14,065 nt of DNA from UMGS1474 sp050946775 (lineage in GTDB: Bacteria; Bacillota; Clostridia; Oscillospirales; Acutalibacteraceae): assembly GCA_050946775.1 (NCBI GenBank), contig JBMNVL010000047.1, positions 1-14,065 on the forward strand, read 5' to 3'. How positions within the stretch are numbered: the first letter of the stretch is position 1; each line of letters begins with the position of its first letter. Made by a program: the position numbers and the translations under genes. The notes beneath the pieces are model-generated. The model saw only the letters and a list, made by a program, of their open reading frames with translations, was not told the DNA's origin and searched no databases. Below are positions 6,150 through 12,401 of the stretch, one piece after another.

Positions 6150-7268
6150 TCATTTTTTGAGCTGGATCCACAGCGAATCCATCAGCCGGTTGGTTTCCTG
6201 CGGCAGGGTGACGAACACCTCGGTGTTGTCCAGCACGTCCTGCTCGGGATAGAAGACCGGGTTATCCGCCACTTCGGGGTCGAGCTGCTTGCGCGCCTCG
6301 GTATGGGGCGTGGAATAGCCGAGATATTCGGCGTTGGCCTTGGCGACCTCGGTACGGCACAGGAAATTGATGTACGCCTCCGCTTCGGCCTTGTGGGGCG
6401 AATTTTCCAACACGCACCAGGCGTCGACGAACAGGTTGGTGCCCTGCTCCGGCACGAAATAGCCGATATCCTCGTTGCCGTCGTCGCCGTAGATCATAAT
6501 GGAGCCGTCGCCGGCGTAATAGGGCGTCAGCCAGCCTTCCTCGGCGATCATCTTATCGAAGACCTGATCCATGAAATACCCCTGCAGCAGCGGCTTTTGC
6601 TTGGCCAGCTCCTCATACGCCGCCTGCCATTCCTCTTCCTTGGTGGTGTTCATGGAATAGCCCAGCTTCTTCAGCGCGATGCCGAAGGCGTCCCGCTGGT
6701 TGTCGAACATATAGATCTTGTCGGCGTATTTCTCGTTCCACAGGATGTCCCAGCCCTGCGCGAGATCAGCCTCGTCGACGTATTTCTTGTTGTAGAAGAT
6801 GCCCACCGTGCCCCAGGTGTACGGCACCGAATACTCGTTTTTGGGGTCATAGGACAAACCGCGGTACTGCTCGTCGATATACTGATAATTGGGGATGTTG
6901 TCAAAATTCAGCTTGGCCAGCATCCCCTCCTGGATCATCTTGCCGATCATATAATCCGACGGACAAACCACGTCGTAGTCGGCGGCGCCGGCTTTGAGCA
7001 GGGTGTACATCGTCTCGTTGGAATCGAAGGTCTGATAGTTGACCTTGATGCCGGTGATGTGCTCGAACGCCTTGTTGACCTGGAGATCCTCGTCGTCGAT
7101 GTACTCGCCCCAGTTGTAGACGTTAAGCGTCACGCCGGTCGGCTCAGCCGACGGTTCGCTTTCCCAGTCCCAAAGGCCGCTGTCTTCCTCTTTTTCAGGA
7201 GCCGTACCGCAAGCGGTCATCCCCAGCAGCATCGTGAGCGCGGCCAATACCGCCAACCATTTTTTCAT
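6150..7268 (-). CDS. potD: Spermidine/putrescine ABC transporter substrate-binding lipoprotein PotD
   Basis: A protein of 372 residues with a lipoprotein signal peptide (C20 in MTACG), then an acidic linker (about 21-45). The PotD fold follows: YNWGEYIDDEDL (51 on), VNYQTFDSNETMYTLLKAGAADYDVVCPSDYMI, YSVPYTWGTVGIFYN, YYAGDGSIM and the C-terminal CRTEVAKANAEYLGYSTPH. These segments match bacterial polyamine-binding proteins, which present spermidine or putrescine to PotB/PotC. The start ATG has AGGGAGAT upstream. It is the fourth gene of potABCD, separated from potC by a large structured element. The choice between putrescine and spermidine cannot be made from what I can read. Confidence 0.95.
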   Translation of the reverse strand: MKKWLAVLAALTMLLGMTACGTAPEKEEDSGLWDWESEPSAEPTGVTLNVYNWGEYIDDEDLQVNKAFEHITGIKVNYQTFDSNETMYTLLKAGAADYDVVCPSDYMIGKMIQEGMLAKLNFDNIPNYQYIDEQYRGLSYDPKNEYSVPYTWGTVGIFYNKKYVDEADLAQGWDILWNEKYADKIYMFDNQRDAFGIALKKLGYSMNTTKEEEWQAAYEELAKQKPLLQGYFMDQVFDKMIAEEGWLTPYYAGDGSIMIYGDDGNEDIGYFVPEQGTNLFVDAWCVLENSPHKAEAEAYINFLCRTEVAKANAEYLGYSTPHTEARKQLDPEVADNPVFYPEQDVLDNTEVFVTLPQETNRLMDSLWIQLKK

Positions 7269-7292
7269 CTATCTATCTCCCTTTTTTATTTT

Positions 7293-7589
7293 TACGGGAC
7301 TTGGCTGACCCGCGACAAGAACAAAACGGTTTTGAAAGGAAAAATTTCCCTCAGGCATCGCCACAAAGCCTTGAAAGCCGCCAGGCTTCCGGCGGTTTGC
7401 GGTTTCGCCTGAGAAAAATTTTCCTTCTTTCAAAACTGCGCGGCACCTGAAAACGAGGAAAAATCGAGAGGTTTTCGGTGCGAAGGACGACGGTGGGCTG
7501 ACGCCCACCGAGGACGACAAGCCGAAAAACACCGATTTTGCCCGTTTATCAGGCGATTTGTTCTTATCGCGGATCAGCCTTATCCCGTA
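7293..7589. repeat. Structured inverted-repeat element between potC and potD (MITE-like)
   Basis: The ends (7293-7325 and 7557-7589) are 33-nt inverted copies with 28 identities, each containing CCGCGA and AAGAACAAA. Inside are two long hairpins. One is 7329-7436, with arms sharing GTTTTGAAAG and TCAGGC. The other is 7460-7539 (AAAATCG and TTTTCGG pairing with CCGAAAA and CGATTTT) around a perfect 8-bp stem (7491-7498/7503-7510). The right end overlaps the last eight codons and stop of potC. No transposase is present. It may be a non-autonomous mobile element or a transcribed mRNA structure; the 87-codon open frame across it is not believable as a gene. Confidence 0.7.
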
Positions 7590-8355
7590 TTTGATAAATA
7601 TTGACCAGCACCAGCAGCACCAGCACCGAGCCGAACAACAGCGTCGACAGGGCGTTGATCTCGGGGGTGATGGGTTTTTTGGTCATCGAATAGATGGTGA
7701 CCGACAGGGTCTGGGCGCTGGAGCCGGAGTTGAAATAGCTGATGACGAAATCGTCCAGCGACAGGGTAAACGCCATCAGCGCGCCGGTCAGCACACCCGG
7801 CATGATCTCGGGCAGCACCACCTTGAAAAACGCCGGGACGGGATGGCACCCGAGATCCACCGCCGCCTCGTACATATGCGGATTCATCTGCCGCAGCTTG
7901 GGCGCGACCTGCAGCACCACGTAAGGCAGGCAGAAGGTGACGTGCGAGAGCGCCAGGGTGAAAAAGCCCGGCTTGAGCAGGCCGGTCATCCGGAAGATGA
8001 AAACGTACATCAGCATCAGCGACACGCCGGTGACGATCTCGGGGTTGACCATCGGCAGGTTGTTGACGGTCATGAACACCCGGCGCAGCCGTTTGTTCAT
8101 CCCGTGCATTCCCACCGCCGCGGCGGTGCCGATCACGGTGGCGACCACCATGGCGATCACCGCCACCAGCAGGGTGATCTTCAGCGATTTGAGGATCAGC
8201 TCGTCGTGAAACAGGCTTTCGTACCATCTCAGGGTAAAACCCTTCCAGGAGACCCGGCTTTTGCCGTTGTTGAAGGAAAAGGCGATCAGCAGCACGATGG
8301 GCGCGTACAAAAACAAAAAGATCAGACCGTTGTAGATCCGGGAGAGCACCTTCAT
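7564..8355 (-). CDS. potC: Spermidine/putrescine ABC transporter permease PotC
   Basis: A protein of 263 residues with about six membrane segments, close to the usual PotC length. N-terminal LSRIYNGLIFLFLYAPIVLLIAFSFN and SRVSWKGFTLRWYESLF are hallmark PotC segments. The EAA loop that docks the ATPase is around YEAAVDLGCHPVPAFFKVVLPEIMPGV, and DDFVISYFNSG follows. It pairs with PotB to form the polyamine channel. The start overlaps the potB stop in an ATGA junction, with GGGAGG 9 bases upstream inside potB. Its last codons (RDKADPR and stop) lie in the right arm of the inverted-repeat element, so the present C-terminus may have been shaped by that element. Confidence 0.95.
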   Translation of the reverse strand: MKVLSRIYNGLIFLFLYAPIVLLIAFSFNNGKSRVSWKGFTLRWYESLFHDELILKSLKITLLVAVIAMVVATVIGTAAAVGMHGMNKRLRRVFMTVNNLPMVNPEIVTGVSLMLMYVFIFRMTGLLKPGFFTLALSHVTFCLPYVVLQVAPKLRQMNPHMYEAAVDLGCHPVPAFFKVVLPEIMPGVLTGALMAFTLSLDDFVISYFNSGSSAQTLSVTIYSMTKKPITPEINALSTLLFGSVLVLLVLVNIYQIRDKADPR

Positions 8356-9167
8356 ATCGTCATCCCTCCCATATCCTCGCCGTCCTTGTCCACCAGCCGC
8401 ATCACGGCCATGCAGATGAGCATCAGCGCCATCAGGATCATCGACAGGGCGGCGCCGACGTTGTAGTTGTTGCCCGAGCCCATAAACATCATTTCAATGA
8501 CGTCGCCGATCAGCATATTCTTGCCGCCGCCCAGCAGCTTGGAAATCACGAAGGTACTGACCGCCGGGACGAACACCATGGTGATGCCGCTGACGATTCC
8601 CGGCCTTGACAAGGGCAAAATCACCCGCCGGAAGACCTGAAACCGGTTGGCGCCGAGATCCTCCGCCGCCTCGACCACCCGGGAATCCAGCTTGGTCATC
8701 ACCGAATACAGCGGCAGCACCATAAAGGGCAGGAAATCGTACACCATGCCCAGCACCACGGCGCCGTCGGTGTTGATCATCTGAAAATGCAGCCCGACAA
8801 GGCCGAGCAGCTGGTTGAGAAACCCCTTGTTTTCAAGGATCGACATCCACGCGTAGGTGCGCAGCAGAAAGTTCATCCACATGGGCAGCATGATCAGCAT
8901 AATCATGGTCTGCTGCACCCGCTCGGTCTTGCGGGCGATGCCCAGCGCCAGCGGATAGCCCAGCAGCAAACAAAGCGCGGTGGAGATCAGCCCCAGCCAC
9001 AGGGAATGCAGAAAGGTGCCGGTGTAATGGCGGATCTCCAGAATATTGGCAAAGGTGAAGCCGCCCGACTCATCGGTAAAGGCGAACCACGCCACCATCG
9101 CCAGCGGTACGACGGTGAACAGCGTCATCCACACCCCGAAGGGCGCCGCGGCGCGTTTGGATCTCAT
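8352..9167 (-). CDS. potB: Spermidine/putrescine ABC transporter permease PotB
   Basis: A protein of 271 residues with about six membrane segments. Characteristic PotB segments are ILEIRHYTGTFLHSLWLGLIS, LLGYPLALGIA, MLIMLPMWMNFLLRTYAWM, the EAA loop VEAAEDLGANRFQVFRRVILPLS, and FVPAVSTFVISKLLGGGKNML. It forms the polyamine channel with PotC. The ATG overlaps the potA stop (ATGA) and its ribosome binding site GAGGAGG lies inside the end of potA, so translation is coupled to potA. Confidence 0.95.
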   Translation of the reverse strand: MRSKRAAAPFGVWMTLFTVVPLAMVAWFAFTDESGGFTFANILEIRHYTGTFLHSLWLGLISTALCLLLGYPLALGIARKTERVQQTMIMLIMLPMWMNFLLRTYAWMSILENKGFLNQLLGLVGLHFQMINTDGAVVLGMVYDFLPFMVLPLYSVMTKLDSRVVEAAEDLGANRFQVFRRVILPLSRPGIVSGITMVFVPAVSTFVISKLLGGGKNMLIGDVIEMMFMGSGNNYNVGAALSMILMALMLICMAVMRLVDKDGEDMGGMTI

Positions 9168-10309
9168 TCCACCGCCTCCTCAGACACCAGATCGACGTCG
9201 GGATCGGCCATTTCGTCGAACTCCTCGGAATAGGAGCTGTAATCGCCGAACATACCGGAATATTCGGATTTTTTCATAATGTGGATATCCTCGGGGTTGA
9301 GCACGATGCCGATCCGGCTTCCCTCGGGATGGAAATCGGTGGTCTGGATCAGCCACTTGAAGCCCTTGAAATCGACGATGGTCTCGTAATGCATCCCCTT
9401 GAAGGTGACCCCGGTGATGGTGCCCTGCAGATCGCCTTTTTCGGGATCGACGATGTCGATATCCTCCGGGCGAATGACCACGTCCACCGGCTCCATCGGG
9501 GCAAAGCCGGCGTCGAGACACTGGAATTTGCGCCCGAAGAATTCCACCAGATAGTCCTCGTGCATCACGCCGTCGAGGATGTTGCTTTCGCCGATGAAAT
9601 CGGCGACGAAGGCGTTGACCGGCTCGTTGTAAATATCCTGCGGCGTGCCGATCTGCTGGATGCGTCCGGCGTCCATCACCACCACGGTGTCCGACATCGA
9701 CAGCGCTTCCTCCTGGTCGTGGGTGACGTAGATAAAGGTGATCCCCAGCCGTTTTTGGATGCTTTTGAGTTCGCCCTGCATATCCTTGCGCAGCTTGAGA
9801 TCCAGCGCCGCCAGCGGCTCGTCCAGCAGCAGCACCGAGGGATGGTTGGCCAACGCCCGGGCGATGGCCACCCGCTGCTGCTGACCGCCCGACAGGGTGG
9901 AAACGTTGCGCTTTTCAAAGCCCTTGAGATTGACCATGGCGAGCATTTCCTTCACCGTTTTGTCGATCTCGGCGGCTTTCTTTTTCTGCACCCGCAGGCC
10001 GAACGCCACGTTTTCGTACACGTTCATATGCGGGAACAGGGCATAGCGCTGGAAAATGGTGTTGACCCGGCGCTTGTGGGGCGGCACGTCGTTGACCCGC
10101 ACGCCATTAAAAAAAACATCGCCGTCGTCGGGCGTAACAAAGCCGCCAATGATCCGCAGCGTGGTCGTCTTGCCGCAGCCCGAAGGCCCCAGCAGCGTCA
10201 CGAACTCCCCGTCGGAAATACGGAGAGACAGATCATCCAGCACTTTTTCGCCGTCAAACGAAACCGCGATGTTTTCCAAAGAAATGATCGAATTCTGTTG
10301 CATTGTCAT
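9164..10309 (-). CDS. potA: Spermidine/putrescine ABC transporter ATPase PotA
   Basis: A protein of 381 residues, the standard PotA size. Its nucleotide-binding domain has Walker A GPSGCGKTT (41-49), Q-loop VNTIFQRYALFPHMNV, signature LSGGQQQRVAIARAL, Walker B VLLLDEPLAALD and switch YVTHDQEEAL. A C-terminal TOBE-type regulatory domain follows, with VDVVIRPEDIDIV within it. It energises polyamine import through PotB/PotC. The start at 10309 is preferred because AAAGGGGG lies 4 bases upstream; a second ATG two codons in is too far from it. The open frame upstream (to about 10429) lacks a start with a good binding site. The C-terminus is unusually acidic. Confidence 0.95.
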   Translation of the reverse strand: MTMQQNSIISLENIAVSFDGEKVLDDLSLRISDGEFVTLLGPSGCGKTTTLRIIGGFVTPDDGDVFFNGVRVNDVPPHKRRVNTIFQRYALFPHMNVYENVAFGLRVQKKKAAEIDKTVKEMLAMVNLKGFEKRNVSTLSGGQQQRVAIARALANHPSVLLLDEPLAALDLKLRKDMQGELKSIQKRLGITFIYVTHDQEEALSMSDTVVVMDAGRIQQIGTPQDIYNEPVNAFVADFIGESNILDGVMHEDYLVEFFGRKFQCLDAGFAPMEPVDVVIRPEDIDIVDPEKGDLQGTITGVTFKGMHYETIVDFKGFKWLIQTTDFHPEGSRIGIVLNPEDIHIMKKSEYSGMFGDYSSYSEEFDEMADPDVDLVSEEAVE

Positions 10310-10392
10310 GCATCCCCCTTTGCGGTAATGGTGTTCCGGCCGATCCGGAACCGCAGTATCCCCGGCAGCGCCCTCCGCAAAGGGTTTTTCAC
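10306..10392 (-). CDS. Possible 28-codon leader ORF overlapping the potA start
   Basis: A small frame starts at GTG (10390-10392) and ends with TGA overlapping the potA ATG in the same ATGA arrangement as potA/potB and potB/potC. It would encode a basic peptide beginning MKNPLRRALPGI and ending ITAKGDA, with seven Arg/Lys. Its ribosome binding site (GGGA, about 7 bases upstream) is weak. It spans the hairpin just before the potA binding site, so its translation could open or close that hairpin. Nothing beyond layout and composition supports it; it may be chance. Confidence 0.3.
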   Translation of the reverse strand: MKNPLRRALPGILRFRIGRNTITAKGDA

Positions 10393-10568
10393 AATCGTTC
10401 CCGTCGGGACGACTGCGGCGGTGCCTCAATACTGTCTTTTTTTCAGATGCAGCGCCTTTGAGCAGGAAAGGGTGTTTTCCATCACAAAAGCAGGGTTTTC
10501 CGGTTGAGTGTCAACCGCCTTTCTGTTGTCTGTGTTACGTTATCAAAAACGGGTTACAGCGATTACTA
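10310..10568 (-). promoter_or_regulatory. Long untranslated leader of the potABCD mRNA
   Basis: About 250 nt separate the predicted transcription start from the potA ATG, far more than the other leaders here. Visible structure includes a perfect 7-bp hairpin with a 3-base loop (10501-10507/10511-10517). Just before the potA ribosome binding site is stem GTTCCGG/CCGGAAC (10345-10351/10333-10339). An alternative outer pairing, TGCGGT with ACCGCA, ends next to AAAGGGGG. I recognise no known riboswitch class. Confidence 0.5.
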
Positions 10569-10596
10569 ATCATAGCATAATCCGCCGCAATGTCAA
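10569..10596 (-). promoter_or_regulatory. Extended -10 sigma-A promoter of the pot operon
   Basis: TTGACA (10591-10596), a 16-nt spacer ending TGC, and TATGAT (10569-10574) on the minus strand. The -35 box overlaps the TGA stop codon of the upstream peptidase gene, so the two units abut with no terminator between them. Confidence 0.87.
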
Positions 10597-11087
10597 GAGG
10601 TTTTTTCAGATTTTGTCGAAGGTGAAAGGATTTTTCGCCATACGCGATAGACCCGCATCAAAAAAGGGCGGACCGGTCGTAGCGCCATCCACAGCCGGGC
10701 GCGAAAGCGATAGCTTTTTTTCCCGCAGGGAACGTAGCGTTCTCCGCGCCAGATCCCCTTGACCACCGCCAGGATCTGGTCGGGCTGGATCCCCGGCTCA
10801 AGCAGGGTCTGCGCGTCGCCGGTCATGGTGTAGCCCTTTGGCGTGACCGCCACCACCCGGTGGAGCACAAACTGGCCGTTTCGCCGGCGGTAAAAAGGGA
10901 TGTCCCCTTTTTTCAGCGCCTCGCCCTTGGCCGAGGTCAGCACCACCCGGTCGATCCCGGCCCGCAGCAGCGGCAGCATACTGGTACCGGTGATGGCGAT
11001 CACCACGTCGGTATCCCGCTGCAGACAATCCGCCAGCAGCGGCGCCAGATCGTTCCAGCTGGTCTCGACAACGCCGCGTTCCTCCAC
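10593..11087 (-). CDS. S24/S26-family signal peptidase-like protein
   Basis: A protein of 164 residues. It has the S26 serine box in ITGTSMLPLLRAGIDRVVL (S36), then LKKGDIPFYRRRNGQFVLHRVVAV with H76 where bacterial enzymes have the catalytic lysine, and GDAQ (D91). A Ser-His arrangement like this is seen in SipW/archaeal/eukaryotic-type signal peptidases. No N-terminal membrane anchor is seen; the basic, aromatic C-terminus (about 128-158) might be amphipathic. Related small S24/S26 proteins are common in Clostridia and their substrates are mostly unknown. The start is GTG at 11085-11087, with AAAGGAGG at good spacing. It is divergent from the CE2-type esterase. Its stop codon lies inside the pot promoter. 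Confidence 0.8.
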   Translation of the reverse strand: MEERGVVETSWNDLAPLLADCLQRDTDVVIAITGTSMLPLLRAGIDRVVLTSAKGEALKKGDIPFYRRRNGQFVLHRVVAVTPKGYTMTGDAQTLLEPGIQPDQILAVVKGIWRGERYVPCGKKSYRFRARLWMALRPVRPFLMRVYRVWRKILSPSTKSEKTS

Positions 11088-11116
11088 CGGTATCCCTCCT
11101 TTGAGTCATTTTCACC

Positions 11117-11122
11117 AGTATA
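11117..11122 (-). promoter_or_regulatory. Extended -10 element upstream of the S24/S26 peptidase gene
   Basis: The minus strand has TGATATACT, a TG-n-TATACT extended -10, about 30 bases before the GTG start. No good -35 box is seen at 16-18 bases, so the assignment is moderate. Confidence 0.5.
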
Positions 11123-11170
11123 TCATATTTTCTCAAAAATACCACCCCTTTTCAAAAAAATCGATACGTC

Positions 11171-11199
11171 TTGCATCCGCCGTCAATTTCCGGTATAAT
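11171..11199 (+). promoter_or_regulatory. Sigma-A promoter of the CE2-type esterase gene
   Basis: TTGCAT (11171-11176), a 17-nt spacer and a perfect TATAAT (11194-11199), about 26 bases before the ATG. Confidence 0.83.
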
Positions 11200-11224
11200 G
11201 GTAAGAAACGAAGGAGTGTGCGAT

Positions 11225-12250
11225 ATGACGATTTCACCGAACGATCCCCGGGTGCGGCTTTTCGGGCGCACCTATTCCCTGCCGGAACATCCCGATAGCG
11301 TGTTTTTCCCCTGGACCTGCTCCGGCTTTACCGTGACCTTTCGCGGAACAAGCTTGCGGGCGGATATGGCTTGCGACCGCTGGGACAGCGAACAAGCCCG
11401 CGGATATATCACCGTCGTCACCGACGGCGACGAGACCGACCGCCGGGTGATCGCCCTCGATCAGCCCGGATGCGCTTTGTACGTTTTGGCTGAAGATTTG
11501 ACCGACGGGGTACACACCGTCAGCGTCTACAAACAAAGCGAAGCGCTGCAGTCCAACTGGGAAGTGACGGCGTTGATCCTTCCCGACGGCGAGTTGCTCG
11601 AAACCCCTCACGACGACAACCGGCTGAAGATCGAATTCATCGGCGACAGCATCACCGCCGGCTTCGGCAACCGCTGTCCCACCAAGGACGGCCCGTTTTG
11701 CACCAAAGAGCAGGACGGCTACGAAAGCTACGCCGCCCTGACCGCCCGGGCGCTGAACGCCGATTATCACGTGATGGCGGTATCGGGCTTCGGGATGTAC
11801 CGCAGTCCCTTCGGGCAGGATATCCCGCCCCTGTTTCCCTATTCCGACGGCTTGCAGGGCAAACGGGTCAAATGGGATTTTGCCCGCTTTACGCCGGATA
11901 TCGTGGTGGTCAATCTGGGCACCAACGACGGCGGCTGGATCAATCTGGAGCCGACGCTGTCCACCGAGGAAAAGATCCGGCTGGTCAAGGAGCGGTACGT
12001 GGAATTTCTCCACACCCTGCGCAAGACCTACCCCGGCGCCTATTTGCTGTGCACCATCGGTCTGCTGGAGAGCAACGCCACCCCCTACGTCGAACAGGCG
12101 GTGGCGACGGCGCAGGCCGACGGGATCGAAAGGCTTTCCTTTTTGAAGCTGCCGGCGGCCACCTCCTTCGGCGCCGGGCATCCTTCGCTGGAGGCCCACC
12201 GCCAGGGCGCCGAAGCGCTGACCGCGGCGTTGAGGGAGATTTTGGAGTAA
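11225..12250 (+). CDS. CE2-like SGNH carbohydrate esterase (two-domain acetylesterase)
   Basis: A protein of 341 residues. The first roughly 125 residues look like the beta-rich N-terminal domain of carbohydrate esterase family 2 (RLFGRTYSLPEHPDSVFFPWTCSGFTVTF, then GVHTVSVYKQSEA). From 135 an SGNH domain follows: IEFIGDSITAGFGN (S142), AVSGFGMYR, NLGTNDGGW (N234) and FGAGHPSLEAH (H319). The residue three before the histidine is glycine, not the usual aspartate, which fits CE2 enzymes using a Ser-His dyad. CE2 members remove acetyl groups from plant polysaccharides. No signal peptide is present, so this one probably works on imported oligosaccharides in the cytoplasm. The start has AAGGAG about 8 bases upstream and its own promoter. 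Its stop codon lies in the palindromic repeat. Confidence 0.87.
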   Translation: MTISPNDPRVRLFGRTYSLPEHPDSVFFPWTCSGFTVTFRGTSLRADMACDRWDSEQARGYITVVTDGDETDRRVIALDQPGCALYVLAEDLTDGVHTVSVYKQSEALQSNWEVTALILPDGELLETPHDDNRLKIEFIGDSITAGFGNRCPTKDGPFCTKEQDGYESYAALTARALNADYHVMAVSGFGMYRSPFGQDIPPLFPYSDGLQGKRVKWDFARFTPDIVVVNLGTNDGGWINLEPTLSTEEKIRLVKERYVEFLHTLRKTYPGAYLLCTIGLLESNATPYVEQAVATAQADGIERLSFLKLPAATSFGAGHPSLEAHRQGAEALTAALREILE

Positions 12251-12366
12251 AGATTCTTCGTCGCTGCGCTCCTCAGAATGACAGCGCATGCGGTTGCGAG
12301 GAAAATACTCATTTTTCCGTACGCAACAAAAGCGCTGTCATCCTGAGCGATAGCGAAGGATCTTTA
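12249..12366. repeat. Interspersed palindromic repeat of the HSEERSDEE type
   Basis: The outer arms (12249-12287 and 12332-12366) are imperfect inverted copies containing AGATTCTTCG / CGAAGGATCTT and AGAATGACAGCGC / GCGCTGTCATCCT. Inside, GTTGCG pairs with CGCAAC and GGAAAA with TTTTCC, so the whole 118 bases can fold as one long hairpin. Translating either strand gives HSEERSDEES- and ILSDSEGSL-like strings. From memory, these turn up as spurious ORFs in many bacterial genomes. It begins at the esterase stop codon and may also act as its terminator, though no U-run follows. Confidence 0.8.
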
Positions 12367-12401
12367 ATATGATTTAGCGGTAAAGGCCAGGAGGTGAAAC
12401 G

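Noticed and set aside
6303..7412. A 369-codon plus-strand frame opposite potD.
   Set aside because: potD is unmistakable on the other strand; long antisense frames arise from the GC-rich third codon positions.
7269..7532. An 87-codon open frame on the minus strand between potC and potD.
   Set aside because: It runs across the inverted-repeat hairpins, has no good ribosome binding site and its translation looks like low-complexity shadow of structured DNA.
10430..10460. A possible 18-codon upstream frame (beginning MENTLSCSK) in the potA leader.
   Set aside because: No ribosome binding site and no connection to the next start; less convincing than the coupled frame at 10306-10392.
9281..10507. 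A 408-codon plus-strand frame opposite potA.
   Set aside because: potA is clear on the minus strand; the His/Asp/Val-rich translation is typical of an antisense artefact.
11234..12289. A 351-codon minus-strand frame beginning with the HSEERSDEES string.
   Set aside because: It starts in the palindromic repeat and runs opposite the CE2-type esterase; a known type of spurious prediction.
12342..12370. TAATAT at 12365-12370 as a -10 box for ygiQ.
   Set aside because: No acceptable -35 box at 16-18 bases; the region is part of the palindromic repeat arm.
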